Positions 16,064 to 24,532 of a stretch of 51,838 bases of DNA are shown here, piece after piece. Source of the stretch: Ferrithrix thermotolerans DSM 19514 (lineage in GTDB: Bacteria > Actinomycetota > Acidimicrobiia > Acidimicrobiales > Ilumatobacteraceae); assembly GCA_945861025.1 (NCBI GenBank), contig CAMASN010000019.1:1-51838 (forward strand), read 5' to 3'. Under the pieces are notes generated by a model. That model did no database searches. It was not told where the DNA came from and saw nothing but the letters and a program-made list of their open reading frames with translations. Made by a program: the position numbers and the translations under genes. Position 1 is the first letter of the stretch, and every line of letters begins with the position of its first letter.

Positions 16064-16843
16064 TCACAAATCTGTGATGAGCTTGAAAACCTCGGCTGAA
16101 CCGACATTGTGTGCGGCGCCGAGGCCTTCGAGTCGGCTGGAAATTCGTGTTCTGAATTGCGCAAGTTGATCGGTTGATGTTGCCTTCATTGTGCTTTCGA
16201 ATTGCGAAGCGTGGGCCTCGAGCGCATGGAGCTTGGTGTGCACGAATGCACTGACGTCCTCGAAGTGATCGGGGGCATCAGCCTCCCACAACAGCAAGCT
16301 GTGCGGACGGTGTGCGGCCAAGCCGTGCTCGCGAAAGAAGTGGGGATCTCGGGCCGCCACGATGGCATCGCACGCAAGCAAACCGGCATGGCGATGGTCG
16401 GGATGTAAGCGATAGCGCTTCCACGGATCGTGCCCTGCGATCACGGCGGGCTTCAGAGTGCGGATGCAGCGCGCGACCTCGCCGCGCAATGCAAGAGTGC
16501 TGTCGAGTTCGCCGTCGATCTGCTCGAGAAAAACAACTTCGCCGCGGTGCGAACCTGCAAGACGAAGCGCTGCTTCGCGTTGCTCAAGCTTGCGCGCTGC
16601 GATCAAAGCAGTGATGTCGGCGTCGGGGTTCCATGTTCCCTTTGAACCGTCGGTGAGCACAAGGTGATGTACCACGCACCCCTGTGACGCCCATTTCGCC
16701 AGCGTGGCTCCACAACCAAACTCGACATCGTCGGGATGCGCTCCGATAGCGAGCACCGAGCTGGGCGTGGCCATGTTCGATGTCCACGCGAAACTGCCTG
16801 ATGGCAATGTCAGGCTTGGTTGACCGGGTTCATTTGCAGCCAT
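16064..16843 (-). CDS. PIG-L family N-acetylglucosaminyl deacetylase-like protein
   Basis: A zinc-dependent deacetylase of the LmbE/PIG-L/MshB fold, 259 residues. It has the zinc motif AHPDD (H36, D38, D39), TDGSKGTWNPD, and the third ligand block HPDHRHAG. MshB and BshB act in mycothiol or bacillithiol synthesis; other members deacetylate sugars or antibiotics, and the sequence here does not decide. The ATG at 16843 has AAGGTG 8 nt before it but overlaps cofC by 34 nt; ATG 16774 would begin six residues before the conserved VLAIGAHPDD and is equally possible. Confidence 0.85.
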   Translation of the reverse strand: MAANEPGQPSLTLPSGSFAWTSNMATPSSVLAIGAHPDDVEFGCGATLAKWASQGCVVHHLVLTDGSKGTWNPDADITALIAARKLEQREAALRLAGSHRGEVVFLEQIDGELDSTLALRGEVARCIRTLKPAVIAGHDPWKRYRLHPDHRHAGLLACDAIVAARDPHFFREHGLAAHRPHSLLLWEADAPDHFEDVSAFVHTKLHALEAHASQFESTMKATSTDQLAQFRTRISSRLEGLGAAHNVGSAEVFKLITDL

Positions 16844-17415
16844 TTGGGCAGCACCTTTGCAACGAGAGGGTGGGCAAGATCGGGGGGCGTATCGATATCG
16901 AGCGCAAGCCGAATATCGCGGTGCACACGAACGGGGCGGCCAAGCGACATGGCTTGCGCAAGATGGCGGCGAAACGACTGCGATCCGTAAGCGGGCTGAA
17001 AGCCGATGCGCGAGGGAATGGCGATCACGTTCGTGCCGTCGTCGCGCAGGTCGGGCACCAACACGATGCCGCCGCTGAGCACAATGTTGGCCAACGGTGC
17101 CGGCGTCGGTAGGTCGCTGTGAGCGACGATGACGTGTTCAATGCCCGCAGCAGCCAACGCGGCGATGCCATCGTGCACGGCAGCGTTCAGGCCGCGTCCG
17201 GGGCTCCACAGCACCGTGGCGCCGTGTGTCTCGGCCCAGGTAGCGACATCGCGGTCGTCGCATGCGATGAACACGGGCAGCGGAGATGCCGCGGCGACCA
17301 CTCGGTCGGCGGTCCAGCGAGCGAGGCGCAGACGATGGTGTGGGGCCAACACATCGGCGAGACGTGCCTTGGCCTGCCGGAAATCTTTAACCGGTATGAG
17401 CACGGCTGCGTCCAC
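16810..17415 (-). CDS. cofC: 2-phospho-L-lactate/phosphoenolpyruvate guanylyltransferase CofC
   Basis: A 201-residue nucleotidyltransferase that activates phosphoenolpyruvate or 2-phospho-L-lactate with GTP in coenzyme F420 synthesis (CofC/FbiD). It begins VLIPVKDFRQAKARLADVL, has the SDLP metal-binding motif and the diagnostic DLRDDGTNVIAIP block, then DIDTPPDL. The GTG at 17415 is chosen because TAGCCT lies 8 nt upstream and the protein then starts exactly where family members do; the open frame continues further upstream. Other F420 biosynthesis genes are not in the window, but an F420-type oxidoreductase lies at 28261. Confidence 0.9.
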   Translation of the reverse strand: MDAAVLIPVKDFRQAKARLADVLAPHHRLRLARWTADRVVAAASPLPVFIACDDRDVATWAETHGATVLWSPGRGLNAAVHDGIAALAAAGIEHVIVAHSDLPTPAPLANIVLSGGIVLVPDLRDDGTNVIAIPSRIGFQPAYGSQSFRRHLAQAMSLGRPVRVHRDIRLALDIDTPPDLAHPLVAKVLPKWLQMNPVNQA

Positions 17416-17423
17416 GAGTGCAC

Positions 17424-17429
17424 AGGCTA
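17424..17429 (-). promoter_or_regulatory. -10 hexamer TAGCCT of cofC
   Basis: TAGCCT on the minus strand, 8 nt before the GTG at 17415, in the gap after the rhomboid stop. Confidence 0.5.
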
Positions 17430-17464
17430 CGGCTGCGGGGTCGACGATGACGATGTTGCGGGTG

Positions 17465-18313
17465 TCAGCCAACTGCGAACACAGAGATCGCGATGGCAAA
17501 AAGCCCTACCGCGACCGGAGTTGCGTACACCGCCCATTTCGGAACTGGCTTCCATTTCGGAGCAAGCATCACTGCGCCGCAGAGGCCGCCTGCCGCCACG
17601 CCGCCAAGATGGCCGCCAATAGCAATGCCGGGGATCACGAACGTGAAGACGAGGTTGAGCATCAGCAGTCGACCAATGCTGGTCTGAAATATGTTGGTGC
17701 CCTGCCGATGCATCGAGATTGCCAGAGCAGCCATCAGCCCGAACACAGCTCCCGATGCTCCGCCGCTAATACCCCGATCGGTGAGCAAGAGCACGCCTGC
17801 GGAGCCACCGAGGAGGCTGGCGAAGTACAACAACGCAAATGCGCCCCGCCCCAACGTGCGCTCGAGCAGTTGACCGAGCTGCCACAAGATGTACATGTTG
17901 AAACCGATGTGCAGAAATCCGAAATGGATGAATCCGCTGGTGATGAGTTGATACCAATGGTGAGTTTGGCCGAGCATGATTCTGTTGAGGCCAAGATCGA
18001 ACTGCGCCTGGCTGACGCGTCCGCCGCCCGACAACGTGCCGATGTCCTGCGCTGACATCCAAAAGAACACAGCGACGTTGATGGCAATGATGGTTGAGGT
18101 GACCAGCGTTGGTTGGCCGGCGCTCGCATATCGCACGCGAGTTTTGATGTCGGGCTGTGCCGCCTTGCGACAATCGGCGCAATGTGAACCCACGCTTGCC
18201 TGAACGAGGCAGTCGCTGCAGGCGGGCTTGCCGCAGCGGGTGCAACTGCGACCGGTTTCGCGATCGGGGTGGCGATAGCAGCGCGTGAGAATTGGTGGCT
18301 GAGGCAGCGACAT
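17465..18313 (-). CDS. rhomboid family intramembrane serine protease with N-terminal zinc finger
   Basis: A 282-residue polytopic membrane protein. Residues 10-50 hold a B-box-like zinc finger (C12, H15, C24, C27, C32, C35, H44, C45 and C48 in the region). The rhomboid core follows, with HFGFLHIGFNM in the second helix, the catalytic serine S187 in GGASGAVFG and the catalytic histidine H235 in GGHLGG. Rhomboids cut helices inside the membrane; targets are unknown. TACTCT ends 6 nt before the ATG at 18313, which fixes the start. Confidence 0.92.
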   Translation of the reverse strand: MSLPQPPILTRCYRHPDRETGRSCTRCGKPACSDCLVQASVGSHCADCRKAAQPDIKTRVRYASAGQPTLVTSTIIAINVAVFFWMSAQDIGTLSGGGRVSQAQFDLGLNRIMLGQTHHWYQLITSGFIHFGFLHIGFNMYILWQLGQLLERTLGRGAFALLYFASLLGGSAGVLLLTDRGISGGASGAVFGLMAALAISMHRQGTNIFQTSIGRLLMLNLVFTFVIPGIAIGGHLGGVAAGGLCGAVMLAPKWKPVPKWAVYATPVAVGLFAIAISVFAVG

Positions 18314-18319
18314 GCTGAA

Positions 18320-18325
18320 AGAGTA
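18320..18325 (-). promoter_or_regulatory. -10 hexamer TACTCT of the rhomboid gene
   Basis: TACTCT with a 6-nt spacer to the ATG at 18313; it lies between the DUF971 stop and the rhomboid start. Confidence 0.55.
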
Positions 18326-18341
18326 CCGGTGGCCGGTGAAC

Positions 18342-18671
18342 TCACGCCTCTTGGCGGGGTGGTTCGTTCTGCGAATCGAACCACCACTGTCGTAGCGATG
18401 CCCACGCGTAGATGCCCGTGTCGTGTCCGTCGCTCCACGAGATCGACATACCCCATGCCCCCGCGAACTCGGCGTTGGTGATGGAGATGTTGGTGGGATG
18501 CCCAGGGCGCGGCCACGCATCGTCGCCGCGTTCGCGGAATCCACGACACGTTGCGCATGGGCATGCGGCGCGTAGATCGCCGACCGCGAAAATGCACACG
18601 ATGTCGTCGTCGAATGAGATGGTCACGCTTTCGCCGCGCTCGATACTCACGTCGGTTACTGATGGGGTCAT
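18342..18671 (-). CDS. DUF971 domain protein
   Basis: A 109-residue DUF971 (gamma-butyrobetaine hydroxylase N-terminal-like) protein. The zinc-binding block LRAACPCATCRGFRERG and the C-terminal IYAWASLR match the family. The same domain occurs alone in bacteria near iron-sulfur or Mrp/ApbC genes and fused to hydroxylases in eukaryotes; its own role is unclear. CAAGGA lies about 10 nt before the ATG. It sits 28 bp upstream of the rhomboid start on the same strand. Confidence 0.85.
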   Translation of the reverse strand: MTPSVTDVSIERGESVTISFDDDIVCIFAVGDLRAACPCATCRGFRERGDDAWPRPGHPTNISITNAEFAGAWGMSISWSDGHDTGIYAWASLRQWWFDSQNEPPRQEA

Positions 18672-18698
18672 TTGGTTGGGTCCTTGTGGGAGAGAGAG

Positions 18699-19352
18699 CT
18701 AGGCGGCGCTCAGCGTGTCGATGGCCACCGCAGCGATGACGAACAAGATGATGCAGCCGTTGTAGCTGGCGTGAGCTCGAGCAGACTCGAGTGTTGCATG
18801 ATGCGTTGAAGGCGTCGCTCGGTACGAACGTAGATAGGCGAACATGAAATACGCGCCGCCGATACTGAGTGCCAATGCTGTGCCAATTGGAATGCCGATC
18901 AAGGCGTGAATCAGGCCGAACTGAACGATCTTGAGGGCGCGTCGGCGTGGATTCCAGTGCTCGGCTCCGCTGCGAAACATGCGCTCCTCGGCATAGGCAA
19001 ACAACGGCAGCGCGGGCACGAGCATCACCATGAACACGGCTGGAATGAGCCATTCCCAGACGGTGCCGATGGTTGACGTGTTTGACCCGAACACGGGATT
19101 ACCTTCGCCGCCGAGCGCGCTCCACCAACCCCATTGCATTCCGGGAATTCGCGCCAGCGCGGTGGCTGCGACGATGACTGAGGTCAGCACGAACGGAACG
19201 GGCCACACGTGACGCCAACGAACGCCACGAACGATTCGAACGATGAGATCGCGGCCGTCGCGAGCCATTGAACGACGTAGGCCTGCGACAAGGCGGGTGC
19301 CCACAAACGCCAGCACGGCAATCGTGAGAATGCTGCCTGCTGGTCCGTTCAC
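18699..19352 (-). CDS. CPBP-like intramembrane metalloprotease (probable)
   Basis: A 217-residue membrane protein with several hydrophobic helices. Three spaced motifs match the CPBP (CAAX protease/Rce1-like) family: E122-E-x-x-x-R127 in YAEERMFR, F145-x-x-x-H149 in FGLIHA, and H194-x-x-x-N198 in HASYN, together forming the predicted metal site. Family roles range from prenyl-protein processing to bacteriocin self-immunity, and none can be assigned. The much longer open frame upstream is antisense to the next gene; the GTG at 19352 is supported by TACACT 6 nt before it. Confidence 0.72.
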   Translation of the reverse strand: MNGPAGSILTIAVLAFVGTRLVAGLRRSMARDGRDLIVRIVRGVRWRHVWPVPFVLTSVIVAATALARIPGMQWGWWSALGGEGNPVFGSNTSTIGTVWEWLIPAVFMVMLVPALPLFAYAEERMFRSGAEHWNPRRRALKIVQFGLIHALIGIPIGTALALSIGGAYFMFAYLRSYRATPSTHHATLESARAHASYNGCIILFVIAAVAIDTLSAA

Positions 19353-19358
19353 ACGCTG

Positions 19359-19364
19359 AGTGTA
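19359..19364 (-). promoter_or_regulatory. -10 hexamer TACACT of the CPBP-like gene
   Basis: TACACT ends 6 nt before the GTG at 19352. The divergent acyl-CoA dehydrogenase promoter must lie within the same 63 bp; TACAGT on the plus strand near 19380 is its likely -10. Confidence 0.55.
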
Positions 19365-19415
19365 TGCAGAGGCTCGCTGGCTACAGTCGAAATACCGACA
19401 CGAGGGGAGCCACTG

Positions 19416-20747
19416 ATGGCATGGGATTTTGAGACCGAGCCAGAGTTCGAAGCCAAGCTTGAATGGATGCGCCGCTTCGTACGCGAAGAGATTATTCCGC
19501 TCGAGACACTTGCTCACGAATTCCGCCAGCCTGGTGGGCGCGAGATGTTCGCAAAAATCGTTGCGCCCCTCAAAGACCAGGTCAAGGCGCAAGGGCTGTG
19601 GGCCGCCCACCTTCCCCCCGATATGGGCGGTATGGGTTTTGGCCAAGTGCGCCTGGGTTTGATGCACGAAATCTTGGGTCAGTGCGCGTTTGCGCCGAGC
19701 GTGTTCGGTAACAACGCACCCGATAGCGGCAACGCCGAGCTGCTCTCGGTGGGTGGCACTCCCGAGCAGCGCGAGCAATGGATGAAGCCACTGTTGGCCG
19801 GCACAATGCGTAGCTGTTTCAGCATGACCGAACCCGGTGCCGGCGCCGACCCCACGCTGCTCACCACCAGCGCAATGCGCGATGGCGACGAATGGGTTAT
19901 CAACGGCCACAAGTGGTTCTCTTCGAATGCGTCGATCAGCGATTTCTTGATCGTGATGTGCAAGACCGGCGACTCGGAGCACGGCGCGTACAAGGCCTAC
20001 TCGATGATCATCGTGCCAACTCGAACCCCTGGCGTGAACATCGTCCGCGATGTGCCGACAATGGGTGAGCCCGACCACAAGACCGGTGAGCCTGGCGGCC
20101 ACGCGGAGATCTTGTACGAGAACGTGCGTGTGCCCTTCGACAACGTTGTGGGTGGCGAGGCGGGCATCGGTCAAGGTTTCGCGTTGGCTCAAAAGCGACT
20201 TGGGCCAGGTCGCATCCACCATGCCATGCGTTGGTTAGGTCAGAGCCAGCGAGCCTTCGACATGCTGTGCGAGCGCGCGCTCACCCGCTACTCACATGGC
20301 AGCATCCTGGCCGAAAAACAGATGATTCAAGACTGGATTGCCGAGAGCCACGCCGAGATGCAGGCCGCTCGGCTGCTCACGCTGCAAGCGGCGTGGAAGA
20401 TGGACCAACTGCACGCACAAGGCAAGCATCACAGCGACGCCCGTGTAGAGATCGGCGTCATTAAGTTTTGGGGCGCCAAGGTGCTCTACAACGTGATCGA
20501 CCGAGCCATTCAGATTCATGGCAGCTTGGGTTACACCACCGACTTGCCGCTCGAGGCGATGTATCGCGCTGCGCGCGCCGCGCGTATCTACGACGGTCCC
20601 GACGAGGTACACAAGGTCACCGTGGCCCGTCAGTTGCTCAAGCGTTATCGGGCATCAGATCCGCCACTCGAGCACATTCCTACGCGTCGTCTTGCCGCAC
20701 AAGAAAAGTTTGCGTCGTATCTCGACGACATCGCGGTCAGCCACTGA
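19416..20747 (+). CDS. acyl-CoA dehydrogenase
   Basis: A 443-residue FAD-dependent acyl-CoA dehydrogenase, catalysing the first beta-oxidation step with electrons passed to ETF. It has the flavin-binding block CFSMTEPGAGADP, the WVINGHKWFSSNA region, RIHHAMRWLGQSQRAFD and the C-terminal IQIHGSLGYTTDLPLE segment. The length and the Arg-Ile-His-His block resemble the ACAD10/11-like group, which act on unusual or branched chains. Unlike many neighbours it has a classic ribosome-binding site (AGGGGAG, 8 nt before ATG), so its mRNA has a leader. Confidence 0.94.
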   Translation: MAWDFETEPEFEAKLEWMRRFVREEIIPLETLAHEFRQPGGREMFAKIVAPLKDQVKAQGLWAAHLPPDMGGMGFGQVRLGLMHEILGQCAFAPSVFGNNAPDSGNAELLSVGGTPEQREQWMKPLLAGTMRSCFSMTEPGAGADPTLLTTSAMRDGDEWVINGHKWFSSNASISDFLIVMCKTGDSEHGAYKAYSMIIVPTRTPGVNIVRDVPTMGEPDHKTGEPGGHAEILYENVRVPFDNVVGGEAGIGQGFALAQKRLGPGRIHHAMRWLGQSQRAFDMLCERALTRYSHGSILAEKQMIQDWIAESHAEMQAARLLTLQAAWKMDQLHAQGKHHSDARVEIGVIKFWGAKVLYNVIDRAIQIHGSLGYTTDLPLEAMYRAARAARIYDGPDEVHKVTVARQLLKRYRASDPPLEHIPTRRLAAQEKFASYLDDIAVSH

Positions 20748-20775
20748 CCAACTGGTTGGCGGCGACAAAGTACGC

Positions 20776-22815
20776 CTAGCGGGTGCGAGCGCGAGCGGTA
20801 GCAGCGAATGATTCGGCTGTCACTGGCTCGCCAAGCAAGAAGCCTTGGGCCATATCGCAGCCGAGCATCTTGAGTCGGTGTAGCTGATCAGGAGCAGTGA
20901 CCCATTCAGCCACGACCTCCATGTCGAGCGCGTGCGCAAGCTGAATAATCGAACGCACGATCGGATCATTGTCGCCGTCGGCTCCAAGGCTTGAGGCTAT
21001 TGAGCCATCGAGCTTGAGCACATCGGCGCGGTAGTCGCGAAGCGCGGTAAGCGACGATGCACCTGTCCCGAAACTGTCGAGGGCAATGCTGACACCAAAG
21101 CGACGCAAGGTTGCCAAGGCTCGCATTGTGGTTGGCTGGTCGGCGTAGAGGGTGCTCTCGTCGAAGTCGAGGGTGAGTTGCTTTGGCAGCAGATCGAGTT
21201 CGCGTACCGAGGCGATGACTCGTTCGACGAACGCGCCTTCGCTCATCTGGCGCCCGCTCACATTGACGTGCACGCTGAAATTGCGCTCGACCAAATCGGC
21301 GTCAAGCCACGCGCGGGCATCGCGACATGCCTGACGGATGACCCAATCGCCCATCGGCAGAATCGATCCGCTCTCCTCGGCGATGGACACGAAGTCGCGG
21401 GGCATCAGCAAACCGCGCTCGGGGTGGTGCCAGCGAAGCAGTGCCTCGGCGCCCACCATGCGGCCGGTGTGGGTCGACATGATTGGCTGGTAGGCCAAGC
21501 GCAACTGGTCGCCAGCCATTGACTTTTCGAGTGCGATTGAGAGCTGCTTGCGATCGTGCGCTGCTGCGCCCATTGCCTCGGTGAAGAGCTCGCAGCGCGA
21601 ACGGCCCCGATGCTTCGCTCGGTACATGGCGGTGTCGGCGTTGCGCAGTAGCGCTAGCGCTTCGTCGCCGGGCGTGCCGGTCATTGGCAGCGAGGGATGT
21701 GACAACGCGATGCCGATGCTGACGCTGAGATCGACTTCAACACCGTTGAGCATTAGCTTTCCGCTGAGCGCATGGCTCACACGTTCGGCAACTTCGACCG
21801 AGGTTTGCTCGTCGATGCCGCCCTCACACATCACCACAAACTCGTCGCCGCCAATACGGGCGATGACGTCGGCGGGTCGTGTGGCCGAAGCAAGGCGACT
21901 GGCGATTGATGCAAGCAACAAGTCGCCAACGTCGTGGCCGGCGTTGTCGTTGACATCTTTGAGTCGGTCGAGGTCTACGAACAACACGGCGATCTGTTGA
22001 TCTTGATACCGGCCACGGTTGAGCGCGTCGGCCAGCGTGCGCAGCAACAACATGCGGTTGGGCAGCCCAGTGAGCGGGTCGTGCGTAGCTTGGTGGGCGA
22101 GCTCAGCCTGAAGCTGCTTATTGGCGGTGACATCGCGAATTTGCGATGCCCAAAACTCGATGGCACCGTCGCTGGCGCGCTGCACATAGACCGTGACGCT
22201 GAGCGTGCGGGCCAGACCATCGACTCCGCGATAGACAACCTCGCCGTTCCAGTCGCCGCTGGTTGGATTGGCCAGAATCTCGCGTGGGATTTGGTCGCGC
22301 AGGGTTTGCAGCAAGCCGCGCATTGCGGGTTCGCGCACGAGATCGACGGCGTCGTCGACTCCGAAGAGTTTGCGAGCAGCGGCGTTCGTGAACGTTGGCG
22401 AGCCGTGGCGGTCGATGATGAGAATCGCATCCGGGCTCACGCCGAGTAGCCCGGTGAGCCGTTGGCTCAACTGACGCTGGTTTTGCTCTTCGCTGATATC
22501 GGTGACACAGCCGGCGTATCCGACGTGCTGTGCAAAAAGATCGCGCTTGGGCGTTGCATCGAGGCGCAGCCACACCAGTTTGCCTTGCGTGGTCCACACC
22601 CGAAAGGTAGCGGTGACTGCTTCGTCGACTTCGCGGCGGCGCGACCACGCAAGTTCGGCCGTGGCTCGGTCGCCAGGGTGGGCATTTGCCCACGGTGCGG
22701 CACCAATGGGCACTGCGCCACCGTTGAGGGCTAACGCGCGAAACGACTCGTCTGCAGAGACGAGGCGACCAAGAAGGTCTGTTTCGAACATCCCAACTGG
22801 GAGTGCATTGATCAC
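20776..22815 (-). CDS. PAS-PAS-GGDEF-EAL cyclic-di-GMP signalling protein
   Basis: About 679 residues with two N-terminal PAS-like domains (about 1-110 and 120-235), a GGDEF domain and an EAL domain; no membrane helix. The cyclase motif is intact (RIGGDEF, 320-326) and an RxxD inhibitory site lies five residues before it (313-316). In the EAL part, Glu of EAL (457), the Asn of HVNVS, Glu of DFDEST (553), Lys 602, Glu 637 and Gln 657 are kept, but the metal-binding DDFG motif is DSFG (580-583). Net cyclase activity with weak or absent phosphodiesterase is likely. The GTG at 22815 (AGGA upstream) is preferred to a TTG at 22857. Confidence 0.92.
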   Translation of the reverse strand: MINALPVGMFETDLLGRLVSADESFRALALNGGAVPIGAAPWANAHPGDRATAELAWSRRREVDEAVTATFRVWTTQGKLVWLRLDATPKRDLFAQHVGYAGCVTDISEEQNQRQLSQRLTGLLGVSPDAILIIDRHGSPTFTNAAARKLFGVDDAVDLVREPAMRGLLQTLRDQIPREILANPTSGDWNGEVVYRGVDGLARTLSVTVYVQRASDGAIEFWASQIRDVTANKQLQAELAHQATHDPLTGLPNRMLLLRTLADALNRGRYQDQQIAVLFVDLDRLKDVNDNAGHDVGDLLLASIASRLASATRPADVIARIGGDEFVVMCEGGIDEQTSVEVAERVSHALSGKLMLNGVEVDLSVSIGIALSHPSLPMTGTPGDEALALLRNADTAMYRAKHRGRSRCELFTEAMGAAAHDRKQLSIALEKSMAGDQLRLAYQPIMSTHTGRMVGAEALLRWHHPERGLLMPRDFVSIAEESGSILPMGDWVIRQACRDARAWLDADLVERNFSVHVNVSGRQMSEGAFVERVIASVRELDLLPKQLTLDFDESTLYADQPTTMRALATLRRFGVSIALDSFGTGASSLTALRDYRADVLKLDGSIASSLGADGDNDPIVRSIIQLAHALDMEVVAEWVTAPDQLHRLKMLGCDMAQGFLLGEPVTAESFAATARARTR

Positions 22816-22886
22816 GTGAGATTCCTGTCCCGCTGAGCCGTGGGTTCTTTCTAACAAATCATTGACCGCGATGGCTCAAGTTTCCG

Positions 22887-23555
22887 TCAAGGTGTGGTGT
22901 ACACGCCGGTGAGTTGAGCCGCCAAGAGCGACGTGTTATCGATGACTGTCATGATGTCGGCCGACGGAGAGCCGGTGGGAAGATCGATCTGTTGATCGAG
23001 GGCGTACAGGGTGAAGCGGAAGCGATGCGTTGCCCCCTTGGGCGGACACGGCGGAGTCCATCCAACACTGGGAACAGCGTCCGTGCTGGCGCCGTTAGTG
23101 CCCTCGATGGCACCGACGGGCACCTCGCCCTCGGGAACACCAAATGTGCTCGGGCTGATGTTTGCAATGACCCAATGGACAAAATCGTTGGCATCGAGGT
23201 CGGTGACCACGAGCGCGAGCGACGCTGTTTCGTCGGGCACCGCAGTCCAACCGAGCGAGGGCGCTATGCCTTCACCCGAACACGTATAGCGCGCATTAAT
23301 AATGTCGCCGTCGGTGATGACAGCCCCAGTATGGAGTTCGAAATCTTCGGTCGGAAGATCTTCTGACGACTCATCGGAGTCGCTGGGCTGCAGCGAGTCA
23401 TCAATGAGCGTGGTGGTGGTCGAGGCGGTGAACACGCTTGCGTTCTGCGACGGATTGGCCGGACGAAGCGTGCGGCCATCAGACCGACAGGCGCTGATCG
23501 CGCTCAGTGCCAATACGCACCCGACAGTGGAAATGAGAATTCGCTGGAGACGCAC
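22887..23555 (-). CDS. YbhB/YbcL family PEBP-like lipoprotein
   Basis: A 222-residue exported protein of the phosphatidylethanolamine-binding family. The N-terminus has a short basic part, a hydrophobic run and the lipobox SAISAC, so it should be lipid-anchored after signal peptidase II. A Ser/Thr/Asp-rich linker follows to about residue 70, then the PEBP core with YTCSGEGIAPSLGW, DLDANDFVHWVIANI (DxxxxxxxHW site) and a Gly-rich CPPKGATHRF segment. Bacterial PEBPs have no settled function. The GTG at 23555 is chosen because TAGGCT lies 8 nt upstream and it begins exactly at a proper signal peptide. Confidence 0.88.
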   Translation of the reverse strand: MRLQRILISTVGCVLALSAISACRSDGRTLRPANPSQNASVFTASTTTTLIDDSLQPSDSDESSEDLPTEDFELHTGAVITDGDIINARYTCSGEGIAPSLGWTAVPDETASLALVVTDLDANDFVHWVIANISPSTFGVPEGEVPVGAIEGTNGASTDAVPSVGWTPPCPPKGATHRFRFTLYALDQQIDLPTGSPSADIMTVIDNTSLLAAQLTGVYTTP

Positions 23556-23563
23556 AAGACATG

Positions 23564-23569
23564 AGCCTA
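23564..23569 (-). promoter_or_regulatory. -10 hexamer TAGGCT of the PEBP lipoprotein gene
   Basis: TAGGCT with an 8-nt spacer to the GTG at 23555. It is back to back with the mca promoter; only 59 bp separate the two starts. Confidence 0.6.
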
Positions 23570-23601
23570 GGTGTTCAAGCATTGCTGCATCGTGCAGCCT
23601 G

Positions 23602-23607
23602 TAGCGT
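23602..23607 (+). promoter_or_regulatory. -10 hexamer TAGCGT of mca
   Basis: TAGCGT ends 7 nt before the GTG at 23615 and defines the mca start against an open frame reaching 18 codons further upstream. Confidence 0.6.
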
Positions 23608-23614
23608 GGCGAGC

Positions 23615-24532
23615 GTGTCTGAACGCCGCCGCTGCATATTGACGGTCCACGCCCACCCCGATGACGAAGCCTCAAAGGGCGCGCCCACCTTGGCCAAATA
23701 TCGCGCCGAAGGGGTACACACCGTGCTGGTTTGTTGCACCGGTGGCGAAGAAGGCGACCTGCAAAACCCGCGTCTGCGCGAACCTGGTCAGCCGTTTCAT
23801 GGCCTGACCCCCAATGAAGAAAAGCTGAAGATGGCCGAGCTTCGACCAATCGAGCTTGCCGAGTCGGCAGCGATCATCGGCTTTGAAGAAGTGGTGATGC
23901 TTGGCTACCGCGACTCGGGCATGGTCGACACAGATGCAAACGCTCATCCCGATTCGTTTCATATGGCGCCTATCGACGACGCCGTGGGTCGCTTAGTTGG
24001 CACCATTCGCCGCACCCGACCACAGGTGATCATTACCTACAGCGACGATCACAGCGGCTACCCACACCCCGATCATGTGAAGGTACACGACATCTCAATT
24101 GTGGCCTTCGAACGCGCCGGCGATCCCAATTGGTACCCAGAGCATGGCGAGCCATTTCAGCCGGCGAAGATGTACTACACGTTGTGGTCAAAGGCCCGCC
24201 TTGTCGCTGTGCACGAGGCCATGCTTCGCCTGCGCGGCTCCTCGCCCTACGACGACCGTTGGTTCAACCGCGTGGGGCAAGACGAGCGCGTGACCACACG
24301 CCTCGAAGTTGGCGAGTACTTGTGGGCGCGCTCGGGTGCGTTGCTGGCGCACGCAACGCAGGTGAATCCCGACGAGCCGTTCTGGTTCGGCTTGTCCGAC
24401 GACGAACTCGCCGAGGTATATCCGTACGAAGATTGGGTGCTGGCCCACTCGCATGTTGGTTACGTGCCCGAAGGCGTCGTCGAAGAGGACCTGTTTGCTG
24501 GCATCGACATCGTGGTCGAGGTTCGGCAGTGA
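23615..24532 (+). CDS. mca: mycothiol S-conjugate amidase Mca
   Basis: Zinc amidase that cleaves mycothiol S-conjugates to release a mercapturic acid for export and GlcN-Ins for recycling; part of actinobacterial detoxification. The 305 residues begin CILTVHAHPDDEASKGAPT with the metal motif AHPDD (H14, D16, D17), then CCTGGEEGDLQNP, ELRPIELAESAAIIGFEEV, YSDDHSGYPHPDHVKVHD and the Mca-type KMYYTLWSKARL. These features favour Mca over MshB. The last four bases overlap the SCP2-like gene (GTGA). Confidence 0.93.
   Translation: MSERRRCILTVHAHPDDEASKGAPTLAKYRAEGVHTVLVCCTGGEEGDLQNPRLREPGQPFHGLTPNEEKLKMAELRPIELAESAAIIGFEEVVMLGYRDSGMVDTDANAHPDSFHMAPIDDAVGRLVGTIRRTRPQVIITYSDDHSGYPHPDHVKVHDISIVAFERAGDPNWYPEHGEPFQPAKMYYTLWSKARLVAVHEAMLRLRGSSPYDDRWFNRVGQDERVTTRLEVGEYLWARSGALLAHATQVNPDEPFWFGLSDDELAEVYPYEDWVLAHSHVGYVPEGVVEEDLFAGIDIVVEVRQ

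Noticed and set aside
17129-18055. 308-aa plus-strand frame opposite cofC and the rhomboid gene
   Set aside because: Antisense to two well-supported genes, with no motif of its own.
19353-20222. N-terminal extension of the CPBP-like minus-strand frame, up to 507 aa
   Set aside because: The extension is antisense to the acyl-CoA dehydrogenase and carries no recognisable sequence; a leaderless GTG at 19352 explains the start.
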